Of a stretch of DNA of 64,000 bases, positions 26,093 to 35,262 are shown one piece after another. The position numbers and the translations under genes are program-made. Below the pieces are notes generated by a model that was given only the letters and a program-made list of their open reading frames with translations, had not been told where the DNA came from and searched no databases. This stretch comes from JAGNXB01 sp964471595 (GTDB taxonomy: Bacteria > Bacteroidota > Bacteroidia > Chitinophagales > Saprospiraceae), in assembly GCA_964471595.1 (NCBI GenBank), contig CAYYGN010000002.1, positions 1 through 64,000 of the forward strand, read 5' to 3'. The stretch's first letter is position 1, and every line of letters begins with the position of its first letter.

Positions 26093-28186
26093 TCATCCCT
26101 GTTGCTCCAGTCTCCTCTTGAGATAGAAGTAGGTCTCGTGTTGGGATCGGCGAGGGGGGTCTTCGTGCTCCTGGCGTATGCGGTTGGAGAGTTGACGGTC
26201 CAGTAATCGGGCCTTTTGGTTGTCGGCCCACTGGATTTCGAAGAGGTCCAGGATCAGCCTTCGGATCTCGGGTTGATAGAGCGGGAATGCGGTTTCAATC
26301 CGGTAATGCAGGTTGCGCGACATCCAATCCGCCGATGACAAATAGATATGCGGATCACCGCCATTATGAAAAATGAATATCCGGGCGTGCTCCAGATAAC
26401 GGTCCACGATACTGATGGCTTGAATGCGCTCCGACAAACCCTTTACACCAGGAACCAGACAACAAATCCCCCGGGCAATGATCCGGATCTCCACGCCCGC
26501 TATGGATGCCTGGTAGAGCAGGTCAATGTATTCGGGATCCTGCAGCGAATTCAATTTCAGACTGATGCGGGCTTCTTCTCCACGACGGGCGCGCTCCATT
26601 TCTTCCGCGATCCTCGCCTGAAAAACGTCATTCAGGTTGAATTGTCCCACCAGCAAATGTTCGAAGGGATTGTCCGGAAGACGTACCGTCTCGAGGAATT
26701 CAAAGACGCGTGCCACTTCGACCGTCAGGCGCTCATCCTCCGTGAACATGCCGAGGTCGCTGTACACCCTGGCCGTACCTTCGTGAAAATTGCCGGTACT
26801 CAGATAAGCGTACCAACGGTCACCATTGGGTTCCCGACGCTTTACAATAGCCAGTTTGGCATGTACCTTCAAGCCGGGGAAACTGTAGTGGACGCGCACG
26901 CCGTGCTGTTCGAGTTCCTCCCCCCAGCGAAGGTTTGCCTCTTCATCAAAACGGGCTTTCACCTCAATGAAGACGGTTACCTCCTTCCCGTTGGCCGCTG
27001 CTTTTTTCAAGGCTTCCATGATCCGGGATTGAGGGCCAACCCGGTATTGGACGAGTTTGATGGCGGTCACGTGACTGTCCAGAGCCGCCTGTTCGAAAAA
27101 ACGGATGACGGATTCGTAGGCGTGGTAGGGAGGGTGTATGAGGTAATCCCTCTTTTTGAGTTGTTCGAAAAAATCAGGGGCGTTTTCGAGGGGGAGGAAT
27201 GCAAGGGGCGGCAGTGGCGCCAGCTTCAAATGGTCCATTCCGAAATCCGGGAACTGGAAAAAATCCATGTTGTTGTGATACCGCCCTTCGGGAAACAGAT
27301 CGATGGTATCCAGTTCGAACATTTCCCGGAGGAAAAGGAGCGTTTCAGCATCCATTTCACGGTCGTAAACGAGACGGGATGCGGGTCCTATGTTCCTCTT
27401 CGTGAGGCTTTTGCGTATTTTTTCAATCAGATCTCCGGAAAACTCGTCGTCGATGTACAATTCGGCATCACGGGTCAGTTTGATGGAATAGCTGTTGAGG
27501 ACCTGGTAGCCCGGGAACAGCCAGGGGATGCTTCGCCGTACCAGTTCATCAAGCATGATCACCTGGTGGTTGCTCCTATCACCGGGCAGCAAGAGAAACC
27601 GGGGCAAGTGGTCGGATGGGACCTTGATGATGGCATAGGAACGGTGTGGCTGCGAGCGGTCTGCGTCCTGGAGTACGGCGATGAGGTACAGGGCCGCATT
27701 GTTGAGAAAGGGTCTGATTTTTTTCTTGACCAATAGAACCGGCTGCACGAAAGGCAGCATGTGTTTGTTGAAGTATTGATCGATAAATTCCTCTTGCTCA
27801 GGCCCTATCTCAGTGTGACGCAGAATGCGAATGCCGTGATGCCGAAGTTCCGGAAGCAGCACCTTTTCGAAAAGCCGGCTGTATTCCTCCTGTTGTTGGT
27901 TGACGATTTGGCGAATCTTTTTCATCAGATCCTTGGGGTCGTAGTCGAGACGGGCTTTGGTTTTTTTACCGACCCGGATCAGGTTGCGGTGGTTGGCCAC
28001 CCGAACCCTGAAAAACTCGTCAAGATTATTGGAATAAATCGCCATGAACTTGAGGCGCTCGAAGAGGGGATTCTCGTTATTGGCCGCCTCTTGCAGTACC
28101 CGCTCGTTGAAGGACAGCCAACTCAGGTCCCGGTGTATGTACCGGTTGGCGGACATTTTAGAAGAGGGTTTGCGATTGGCGACCAT
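26093..28186 (-). CDS. ppk1: Polyphosphate kinase 1
   Basis: 697 residues from the ATG at 28186, the usual PPK1 length. The N-terminal signature RYIHRDLSWLSFNERVLQEA is present, as are the two catalytic histidine regions: FPGLKVHAKLAIVKRR (His442) and ARIFIFHNGGDPHIYLSSA (His607), the latter followed by DWMSRNLHYR. It makes polyphosphate from ATP at the membrane periphery. It starts 28 bp inside the end of the DUF72 gene (an ATG at 28156 is the alternative). A 462-codon open frame on the opposite strand is a coding shadow. Confidence 0.96.
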   Translation of the reverse strand: MVANRKPSSKMSANRYIHRDLSWLSFNERVLQEAANNENPLFERLKFMAIYSNNLDEFFRVRVANHRNLIRVGKKTKARLDYDPKDLMKKIRQIVNQQQEEYSRLFEKVLLPELRHHGIRILRHTEIGPEQEEFIDQYFNKHMLPFVQPVLLVKKKIRPFLNNAALYLIAVLQDADRSQPHRSYAIIKVPSDHLPRFLLLPGDRSNHQVIMLDELVRRSIPWLFPGYQVLNSYSIKLTRDAELYIDDEFSGDLIEKIRKSLTKRNIGPASRLVYDREMDAETLLFLREMFELDTIDLFPEGRYHNNMDFFQFPDFGMDHLKLAPLPPLAFLPLENAPDFFEQLKKRDYLIHPPYHAYESVIRFFEQAALDSHVTAIKLVQYRVGPQSRIMEALKKAAANGKEVTVFIEVKARFDEEANLRWGEELEQHGVRVHYSFPGLKVHAKLAIVKRREPNGDRWYAYLSTGNFHEGTARVYSDLGMFTEDERLTVEVARVFEFLETVRLPDNPFEHLLVGQFNLNDVFQARIAEEMERARRGEEARISLKLNSLQDPEYIDLLYQASIAGVEIRIIARGICCLVPGVKGLSERIQAISIVDRYLEHARIFIFHNGGDPHIYLSSADWMSRNLHYRIETAFPLYQPEIRRLILDLFEIQWADNQKARLLDRQLSNRIRQEHEDPPRRSQHETYFYLKRRLEQQG

Positions 28187-29060
28187 AGTCTTTGATGATC
28201 TTTGTGTCCTTGAGGTAGTCTGTGGAATTTTTCCGGAGGATGTGGTGGAAAAGCCGTGCCAATTCGGGGGCTTTGCGGTTGTCCGGCTCATGACAGAAAA
28301 ACCAGGCCTGCTCCATACCCGATGCAAACCATTGGTTGAGACGATCGGCCCAGTCCTGCAAACGCAGTTTGTCGGCTTCAGGGTTCCCGCAGGCCACAAA
28401 TCTCACCATCGTGGCAGGAATGGATCTGCGCATATGGACCAGGTCTCTTCTCCCGGGCGTATCGGTAATCACCCATCCGCAGCCTTTCTCCTGCAACAGG
28501 TACGGGATGGTGGCGTCCTCCAGCCAGGCAGGATTTCTCACCTCCAGAAACAACCGGTAGGAGGAAGGCCACTGTCGGAGTAATTGCTCAAGTCCGGCAC
28601 CCCGGTTGGCGGGAGTGGCTGCAGGTGGCATTTGGAGGAAGGCGGCAGGGGCGCGGTGGTCAAAACTGTCCATGCAGCTAAGAAAAGACTGCAGGTCGCC
28701 GGTGGAGGTGCCCAGGTCCGCGGCGCGGCTGATGGATTGCCATACCTTGGGAATGAAGTGAAAGTCGTCCGGCGTTTCCGCCAGCCATTTCTTGACCCGT
28801 TCCGGAGGCGGGAGACCGTAAAATGTACTGTTGCACTCGATGCTGTCCAAAGACCGGGCATACCAGGTGAGCCAGGATTCCCGGCGGGATCCTGGAGGGT
28901 ACAAATCTCCCACCCATTCCTTTTCTGCCCATCCCGTCAGCCCCAGGCGAAGCCGGGCACCTGGAAAAGGTACGGTAAGGAGGTCTCCTGTCCCGCCATC
29001 CGGATCAGGCGGCAACCTGAAATCAATACCATCTATATGCGCGACCCGCCCGAAATCCAT
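28158..29060 (-). CDS. DUF72-family protein (YecE-like)
   Basis: 300 residues from the ATG at 29060. The DUF72 pattern is clear: LRLGLTGWAEKEWVGDLYPP, SIECNSTFYGLPPPERVKKW, PDDFHFIPKVWQSISR, and a C-terminal QAWFFCHEPDNRKAPELA. The family has a TIM-barrel fold and no established activity. It overlaps the start of ppk1 by 29 bp, so the two are probably translationally coupled. A longer open frame reaches 29468 but its product looks random. A consensus -7 box lies 36 nt upstream. Confidence 0.88.
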   Translation of the reverse strand: MDFGRVAHIDGIDFRLPPDPDGGTGDLLTVPFPGARLRLGLTGWAEKEWVGDLYPPGSRRESWLTWYARSLDSIECNSTFYGLPPPERVKKWLAETPDDFHFIPKVWQSISRAADLGTSTGDLQSFLSCMDSFDHRAPAAFLQMPPAATPANRGAGLEQLLRQWPSSYRLFLEVRNPAWLEDATIPYLLQEKGCGWVITDTPGRRDLVHMRRSIPATMVRFVACGNPEADKLRLQDWADRLNQWFASGMEQAWFFCHEPDNRKAPELARLFHHILRKNSTDYLKDTKIIKDYGRQSQTLF

Positions 29061-29096
29061 GGTGAAAGGCGAAAAATAAAGGCTTTTCGCGGAGGT

Positions 29097-29104
29097 CAAA
29101 GTTA
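29097..29104 (-). promoter_or_regulatory. Candidate -7 promoter element of the DUF72-ppk1 unit
   Basis: TAACTTTG on the minus strand matches TAnnTTTG and lies 36 nt before the ATG at 29060. A -33 TTG is not seen at 17-23 bp, so support is partial. Confidence 0.35.
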
Positions 29105-29177
29105 ATTTTCTGTAACCGGGCTGATGGCGGCGCAGGCCATCCCCCCCGGATTGACGTATCCTTGCATAAAAACCGCG

Positions 29178-29942
29178 ATGACCCCTTCTCCCCGCATTGT
29201 GGCCGGCAACTGGAAGATGAACAAAACGGTCGCAGAAGCCAAATCCTGGCTCGCCCGGTTTTTGGAAAGCTATCAGCCTTCTCCCTATGTGGAGGTACAA
29301 GTATTCCCTTCCTTCACGGCCTTGCATACCATGGCCCTTGTGGCTTCGGACCGGTCCATACGGGTGGGCGGTCAAAACATCCATGAAGAGGATAGGGGAG
29401 CCTATACCGGTGAGGTCTCGGCCGTCCAACTGCGGGAAGCGGGGGCCGATGTGGTATTGATCGGGCATTCCGAAAGACGGCTCTACGCCGGAGAAACAGA
29501 TGCGATGCTGGCCAGGAAAATGACGGCCGCCATTTATGCCGGGCTTCAGCCTGTATTATGTGTGGGTGAAAATCGCGAAGACCGGGAAACGCACAGACAC
29601 GAAGACGTGGTCGGGTATCAACTTGAACAGGGTCTGGCCGGATGGGAACCGACGTCAGGCGTTCCCCTGGTCATTGCTTATGAGCCCGTCTGGGCCATCG
29701 GCACAGGTATGACAGCCACACCCCGGGATGCGGGTGCCATGCATGCCCATATACGTCGCACGTTGAATAAACTGCCTGTTCATGTTCCCGATGTCAGGAT
29801 CCTGTATGGAGGCTCGGTGACGCCATCCAATGTCGGTGAATTGTTTGCTACACCGGGGATCGACGGTGTTTTGGTGGGCGGTGCGAGTCTCGACCCATTG
29901 GGATTTCTGGAGATTGTCAGGGCCGCTCAGCGCCTGCGCTGA
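29178..29942 (+). CDS. tpiA: Triosephosphate isomerase
   Basis: 254 residues. Catalytic residues are all visible: Lys13 in VAGNWKMNK, His97 in LIGHSERR, and Glu169 in AYEPVWAIGTG. The phosphate loop region is ILYGGSVTPSN and VLVGGASLDP. It interconverts DHAP and glyceraldehyde-3-phosphate in glycolysis. I start at the ATG at 29178 rather than 29124 because the family begins with this segment. Its last 16 bp overlap the end of the convergent biotin carboxylase gene. Confidence 0.97.
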   Translation: MTPSPRIVAGNWKMNKTVAEAKSWLARFLESYQPSPYVEVQVFPSFTALHTMALVASDRSIRVGGQNIHEEDRGAYTGEVSAVQLREAGADVVLIGHSERRLYAGETDAMLARKMTAAIYAGLQPVLCVGENREDRETHRHEDVVGYQLEQGLAGWEPTSGVPLVIAYEPVWAIGTGMTATPRDAGAMHAHIRRTLNKLPVHVPDVRILYGGSVTPSNVGELFATPGIDGVLVGGASLDPLGFLEIVRAAQRLR

Positions 29943-31399
29943 TACCAGGTAGGATCCTCCACGACCGGTGCATGGAGGCGTTTGCCGTATTGGTGGTGCA
30001 ACCACGCGGCGATGGCGCCCGCAGCTTGTCCGGTTGGCTGGCGCAAATGACGGATCATTTCCGGTCGGAAATGGTTGTCGATGAAATGAGTGTCTATGTG
30101 GCCCTTTTGAAATTCGGAATGGTCCATAACGAAAAGTCCGAATGCCAGATTATGGGTGACACCTTCGATGTCGTAATCCAGGAGAGCCTGGCGCATCCGT
30201 TGAATGGCCTCCGTCCGGTCATGGCCCCAGGCAATCAATTTGGCCAACATGGGATCATAGTAAATCGGCACTTCCATCCCTTCCGTGTAGCCACTGTCCA
30301 ATCGGATGCCTTCTCCGGAGGGTTCCCGGTACCGGCTCAGTACCCCGGTACCTGGCAAAAACTGGTTTTCCGGATCCTCGCTATACACCCGCATTTCAAT
30401 GGCATGCCCCCGGATGGCAAGGTCCTCCTGGGAGAAACCCAACGACTCACCCCGCGCAATGCGTATTTGCCATTCCACCAGGTCCAGTCCTGTAATCAAT
30501 TCGGTCACGGGATGTTCGACCTGGAGCCGGGTATTCATCTCCAGGAAGAAAAAGTTGTGATTTTCGTCCATCAAAAACTCCACCGTTCCCGCATTCGTAT
30601 AACCACATGATTGGGCCACTCTCACGGCAGCCTCTCCAATGGCGGCCCTGACGCCAGGGGTGACAAAGGACGAAGGGGCCTCTTCCACCACCTTTTGATG
30701 ACGTCGCTGGATGGAACATTCCCGTTCGAACAAATAGACGGTGTTGCCGTGGTGGTCGGCCAATACCTGCACTTCAATATGGCGGGGTGAACGAATGTAT
30801 TTTTCGATGAAAACCGAGCCATCCCCAAAGGAAGACAAGGCTTCACTGGAGGCCCGGTCCAGCATGGCGGGCAAGTCTTCATCCTTTTCGACAATCCGCA
30901 TGCCCTTGCCTCCGCCTCCGGCCGAAGCTTTCAATAAAACCGGATACCCGATTTGCCGGGCCGTGGCTTGTGCTTCCGCCACATCCGATATGGCATCCGC
31001 TGATCCGGGTACCATGGGGATCTGAAATGGTGCCACCGTGGCTTTCGCCGCCAGTTTGCTGCCCATGACTTCGATGGCATGGGGAGAAGGTCCAATAAAC
31101 TGAAGTCCGGCATCCAGCACGGACCGGGCAAAGGCGGCCTGCTCACTTAAAAATCCGTAGCCCGGATGGATACCGTCCACCCCTTTGTCCAAGGCGATCT
31201 GCAATATCCGGTCCCCTCTCAGATAGGATTCGGAGGATGGTGCCGGACCCAGGCAATAGGCTTCGTCGGAATATTGGACATGGGGCGCATTCCGGTCGGC
31301 TTCACTGTAAACCGCCACCGTGCGGATTCCCATCCGCCGGGCTGTTTTCATGATCCGAAGAGCTATTTCACCCCGATTGGCGATCAGGATCTTTTGCAT
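29927..31399 (-). CDS. accC: Biotin carboxylase subunit of an acyl-CoA carboxylase
   Basis: 490 residues. MQKILIANRGEIALRIMKTA at the N-terminus, the ATP-grasp glycine loop KASAGGGGKGMRIVEK, and MNTRLQVEHPVTE identify a biotin carboxylase. It has no C-terminal biotinyl domain, so a separate BCCP must be encoded elsewhere. It could serve acetyl-CoA or propionyl-CoA carboxylase; the latter would pair with the carboxyltransferase at 57634. The ATG at 31399 fits the family start exactly. Confidence 0.93.
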   Translation of the reverse strand: MQKILIANRGEIALRIMKTARRMGIRTVAVYSEADRNAPHVQYSDEAYCLGPAPSSESYLRGDRILQIALDKGVDGIHPGYGFLSEQAAFARSVLDAGLQFIGPSPHAIEVMGSKLAAKATVAPFQIPMVPGSADAISDVAEAQATARQIGYPVLLKASAGGGGKGMRIVEKDEDLPAMLDRASSEALSSFGDGSVFIEKYIRSPRHIEVQVLADHHGNTVYLFERECSIQRRHQKVVEEAPSSFVTPGVRAAIGEAAVRVAQSCGYTNAGTVEFLMDENHNFFFLEMNTRLQVEHPVTELITGLDLVEWQIRIARGESLGFSQEDLAIRGHAIEMRVYSEDPENQFLPGTGVLSRYREPSGEGIRLDSGYTEGMEVPIYYDPMLAKLIAWGHDRTEAIQRMRQALLDYDIEGVTHNLAFGLFVMDHSEFQKGHIDTHFIDNHFRPEMIRHLRQPTGQAAGAIAAWLHHQYGKRLHAPVVEDPTWYQRRR

Positions 31400-31587
31400 A
31401 AAGAATATTGAAGCCCCGAAAATAGAGCATTTGGACAAGCCGGACCTCCGCGGCTGATTTCCGGCCCTTACCATCACATTCCTTCCAGGCAGGAGAAAGC
31501 ATGGGTATTTCATGAACATGGGTATGACTGTCAGGGGGAGAGCCCCAATCACTCCTTTCCCCTAATTTAGCCCCAAACGAGGTTTGT

Positions 31588-33585
31588 ATGTCCTACCCTG
31601 TGCCGCCGGTTCTTTGGCAGCCCGATCCTGAAACGACCGGAAAAGCGATGATCACGGCCTTCATGCGTTGGCTCCATATAACCAGAGACCTGTCCTTCAC
31701 GGATTATCAGGCACTTTGGAGTTGGTCCATTTCTGAGACAGCGGATTTTTGGGAAGCTGTGTGGGAGTATGCCGGTATCAAAAGCCATACCCCATACCGG
31801 ACAGTACTTGATGGGGACACAATGCCGGATTTCAAATGGTTTCCAGGATCTACCCTCAATTATGCCGAACATATTTTTGCCGGAGCCGTTCCCGGACAAC
31901 CTGCCCTGTTGTTCCAATCCGAGACCAGTCCCCTGACGGAAATTTCCTGGGAAACGATACGCCACCAGACCCTGGCGTTGCAACAAGTGTTTGAGCGTTT
32001 GGGGCTGGAAATGGGAGACCGGGCTGTCGCCTATATCCCCAACATTCCTCAAGCTACAGTGGCTTTCCTGGCTTCTGCCGCTTCCGGCTTGGTGTGGAGT
32101 GCTTGCAGCCCGGATTTCGGGGCCGGAAGTGTGATCGAACGATTTTCCCAGATTGCCCCTAAAGTCTTGTTTGCCGTGGACGGATACACGTACAATGGCA
32201 AACCCTTTGACAAGCGGTCTGAAGTGAAAGAGATCATTTCCCGGTTGCCATCTCTGGAGCTGATCATCTGGATACCCTATCTCGACCCGCATGCTCCAAT
32301 GCCCGACTCGATCCCGGTCATGCGATGGGACGAGGTGACTGCCACCGCCACAGCCGGTCATCCGGTGTTCAAACCGGTCCCATTCGAGCACCCGCTATGG
32401 ATTCTCTATTCCTCGGGGACGACCGGTCAACCCAAAGCCATTACCCATTCCCATGGCGGCGTATTGCTCGAACATTACAAATACCTGTGGTTTCACAATG
32501 ATGTCCAGCCGGGAGAGCGATTCTTCTGGTACAGTACCACCGGTTGGATGATGTGGAATTTTGTCCAGGCATCCCTGTTGACTGGGGCCACCATCGTGCT
32601 TTACGACGGGAGCCCGTCTTATCCCGATCTCGGCGTATTGTGGCGTTTGGCTGGAGCGGCCGGCATCCAACATTTTGGGACATCGGCTCCCTATCTGATG
32701 GCCTGCCTGAAGAATGACGTGGCGCCTGCCAGAGAGGCGGACCTCAGCCGACTCCGGTCTCTCAGCAGCACCGGATCGCCCCTGCCGCCAGAGGGATTTC
32801 GCTATGTTCATGACAAAGTGGGCGCCGGCGTGTGGTTGTGTTCGATGAGTGGAGGTACAGATGTTTGTTCGGCCTTCGTGGGAGGATGCCCATTGATGCC
32901 GGTTTTTGAAGGCGAGATCCAGTGCCGGGCTTTGGGCTGTGCTTTGTATGCCATGGATGAATCGGGCCAGCCAGTGGTAGATGAAATGGGTGAGATGGTT
33001 ATTACACGACCCATGCCTTCCATGCCGGTCTTTTTCTGGAATGATCCGGATGGCACCAAATACCGCAGCAGCTATTTTGAGGACTATCCCGGTTGGTGGC
33101 GTCATGGGGATTACATTCGGATCACCCCACGGCAGGGCGTTGTCATTTACGGCAGATCAGATGCGACGCTCAACCGGCATGGCATCCGCATAGGTACGGC
33201 GGAGATTTATCGTGCGGTGGATCAGGTAGAAGGCATTGCCGATTCATTGATTCTCAATGTTGAACTGCCGGATGGCCGTCATTACATGCCGCTGTTTGTT
33301 CGCCTAAAACCGGGGTTTGCCCTGACCGATGAACGTATGAATGCGATCCGGAACACGCTTCGATCGATCTATTCACCCCGTCATGTTCCGGATGAAATTC
33401 TGGTTTGTCCGGATATCCCGTATACCATCAGCGGTAAAAAACTGGAAGCTCCCATCAAGAAACTGATGCTGGGCATCCCGATTCATCGGGCGGTCAGTAT
33501 GGATGCCTTGCGCAATCCTGAATCGGTCGCCTTTTTTGCTGCGTTTGCCAGCCGTTTTCGCCAAAGGGAATTCGGTCAGGACTGA
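31588..33585 (+). CDS. aacS: Acetoacetate-CoA ligase
   Basis: 665 residues. The adenylate-forming (ANL) motif ILYSSGTTGQPKAITHSHGG is present. Features specific to acetoacetyl-CoA synthetase are the N-terminal ISETADFWEAVWEYAGI, WFPGSTLNYAEHIF and the C-terminal PYTISGKKLEAPIKKLMLG with the catalytic Lys. It activates acetoacetate in the cytoplasm for lipid synthesis or ketone-body use. It is divergent from accC and stands alone. Confidence 0.95.
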   Translation: MSYPVPPVLWQPDPETTGKAMITAFMRWLHITRDLSFTDYQALWSWSISETADFWEAVWEYAGIKSHTPYRTVLDGDTMPDFKWFPGSTLNYAEHIFAGAVPGQPALLFQSETSPLTEISWETIRHQTLALQQVFERLGLEMGDRAVAYIPNIPQATVAFLASAASGLVWSACSPDFGAGSVIERFSQIAPKVLFAVDGYTYNGKPFDKRSEVKEIISRLPSLELIIWIPYLDPHAPMPDSIPVMRWDEVTATATAGHPVFKPVPFEHPLWILYSSGTTGQPKAITHSHGGVLLEHYKYLWFHNDVQPGERFFWYSTTGWMMWNFVQASLLTGATIVLYDGSPSYPDLGVLWRLAGAAGIQHFGTSAPYLMACLKNDVAPAREADLSRLRSLSSTGSPLPPEGFRYVHDKVGAGVWLCSMSGGTDVCSAFVGGCPLMPVFEGEIQCRALGCALYAMDESGQPVVDEMGEMVITRPMPSMPVFFWNDPDGTKYRSSYFEDYPGWWRHGDYIRITPRQGVVIYGRSDATLNRHGIRIGTAEIYRAVDQVEGIADSLILNVELPDGRHYMPLFVRLKPGFALTDERMNAIRNTLRSIYSPRHVPDEILVCPDIPYTISGKKLEAPIKKLMLGIPIHRAVSMDALRNPESVAFFAAFASRFRQREFGQD

Positions 33586-33614
33586 AGGCCGGTACCGTTG
33601 ATCAATATCAGATC

Positions 33615-35225
33615 CTAAAACCTGAGCATCAATCCTCCCAGTACATTGACACCAAAGGTCGGATAGCGCTGCCAGCGTTCCCTTTGGTTGTTGGTGAGGT
33701 TGTTGATCTGCAGCCAGGCCCCCAGATTTTGGATGATTTGATAATGACCACTGGCACTAATATCCAGCAAGCCCCCCAGACGACCAGGGTCGCCGTCCGC
33801 TTTTTGGTAGGGGATTCCATCCGCGATAAAAACATCTGCGCGTAACAGCAACTTGCGGTCCAGCAGGGTATAGCGAATACTGCCGTTGACCTCCAACCCG
33901 GGCAGATGCCAGGCCCGATCTTCGTTTTCAGGGGCATAAAAATTCTGCAGGGCCTGGAACGCGAGTTCCATGCCCGGCCACAATTCCACACCCGCACCTC
34001 CGGACAGGTAAAAATTGCCCACCGTATCATACAAAACCGAAAACCGGCGGGTATCCGCACTATCCGGAAGGAACATGGCCAGATCCCTGATTTTCTTGAA
34101 CCCGGCTTGTGCCTGGTAATTCCAACCCCGGGATGCGCCTTTCACACCGGCATAGAGATCCGTATAAACACTGGTTTTGGGCTGGAACTCGGAAACCATG
34201 AACGGGTTGTATCGCCGCAAATGATCGAAACTGTTCTGACGATAATTTCCCGTCCAACCGGCATAAGCAGCCATGGCGTTTCCGGCCAGGCTGACCAGAA
34301 TTTCCAAATCGGGAAGTATGGCGAATCCGGTGCCGGGGGTGACGAGATGAAGACCGGCACGGGCCCGGAAGGCATCACCGTGGAAGGTGAAGGAAGGCTT
34401 GATGTAAAACGCGTTCAGACTTTTGCCGATGGTGTCGCGAAAGGCGCTCAGTTCATTGCCCAAAGCAATGCGAAAGGGGTGCGATTCCGCAAACCATTTG
34501 ACCAGGCTCAATCCGATATCGAGTCCGTTTTCCCTGGCATCGTAAAAGTCTTTCAAATGGTAAAACCGCGCTTCGGCCCGATAATCAATTCCGAGCCTGT
34601 TGGCATGTGTATTGGAAATGGCGCCACCGAGATGGATGCGGTTGAATCGCTGTTTGGCGGCACCTTTGGTAAAGGTGGTGTCTTCCTGGTCATATCCGTA
34701 AAAGGAGGCAATCTCCTGATGAAAGCCCACTTCGCCGTGCAGGGTAAACCGGTCCGGCAGATGGTAGTGGCCATCCAGGTCGATTTCAGTACGTCCGAAA
34801 CGCTGGTTTTCGATCTCGGAAGAAGATGCCGAGTGATGGAAAACGCCTAATCGGGCATCCCGGTCTGCTTGCGCATACGTGTATCCGGCATGGAGATAAG
34901 GGCTGGAAGGGAATCCGTACCCGGCCTGGACAAATCCGGTGTATTGTTCCGGTGCAGGCTCCCGCCGCAGGGCAAGCGGGCGCAACTTCGGAGGGGCATA
35001 GGTTAATCCTGCCGGTGTCGTTCGTACGGGATAATCCAATCTGACCGGAGAGGTGTCTTTGGCCGGAGTAGCCGGTTCGACCATGACCTTTTCGGCATCC
35101 GCCAGGCGGGCATCAAAACTCTTGATGATCTCCACCTGTTCGGTCGGCAAACCTCCCGGCTGGGCCTGCATCATCAGGGATACGAATATGCCGGGCAAAA
35201 AAGAGAGGATTCGGGCAATGTGCAT
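33615..35225 (-). CDS. Outer-membrane beta-barrel protein, TonB-receptor-like without plug
   Basis: 536 residues. A signal peptide (MHIARILSFLPGIFVSLMMQAQ) and about 60 linker residues are followed by repeated amphipathic beta strands ending in the C-terminal aromatic FGVNVLGGLMLRF. The strand pattern (GFVQAGYGFPSSPYLHAGY, LHGEVGFHQEI, RADVFIADGI) resembles the barrel half of TonB-dependent receptors, but no plug domain or TonB box is visible. It lies 37 bp downstream of a large TPR protein on the same strand, a pairing I recall as common in Bacteroidota. Ligand unknown. Confidence 0.8.
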   Translation of the reverse strand: MHIARILSFLPGIFVSLMMQAQPGGLPTEQVEIIKSFDARLADAEKVMVEPATPAKDTSPVRLDYPVRTTPAGLTYAPPKLRPLALRREPAPEQYTGFVQAGYGFPSSPYLHAGYTYAQADRDARLGVFHHSASSSEIENQRFGRTEIDLDGHYHLPDRFTLHGEVGFHQEIASFYGYDQEDTTFTKGAAKQRFNRIHLGGAISNTHANRLGIDYRAEARFYHLKDFYDARENGLDIGLSLVKWFAESHPFRIALGNELSAFRDTIGKSLNAFYIKPSFTFHGDAFRARAGLHLVTPGTGFAILPDLEILVSLAGNAMAAYAGWTGNYRQNSFDHLRRYNPFMVSEFQPKTSVYTDLYAGVKGASRGWNYQAQAGFKKIRDLAMFLPDSADTRRFSVLYDTVGNFYLSGGAGVELWPGMELAFQALQNFYAPENEDRAWHLPGLEVNGSIRYTLLDRKLLLRADVFIADGIPYQKADGDPGRLGGLLDISASGHYQIIQNLGAWLQINNLTNNQRERWQRYPTFGVNVLGGLMLRF

Positions 35226-35262
35226 GTCAGGGGATTGATGGGATTTCCGGGCCATTTCAAGA

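Noticed and set aside
26348..27736. 462-codon frame opposite ppk1
   Set aside because: It is entirely antisense to a strongly conserved gene and has no recognisable content; it arises from codon bias.
28159..29468. Full 436-codon frame for the DUF72 protein
   Set aside because: Residues before the ATG at 29060 are out of character and antisense to tpiA; the DUF72 family starts after that ATG.
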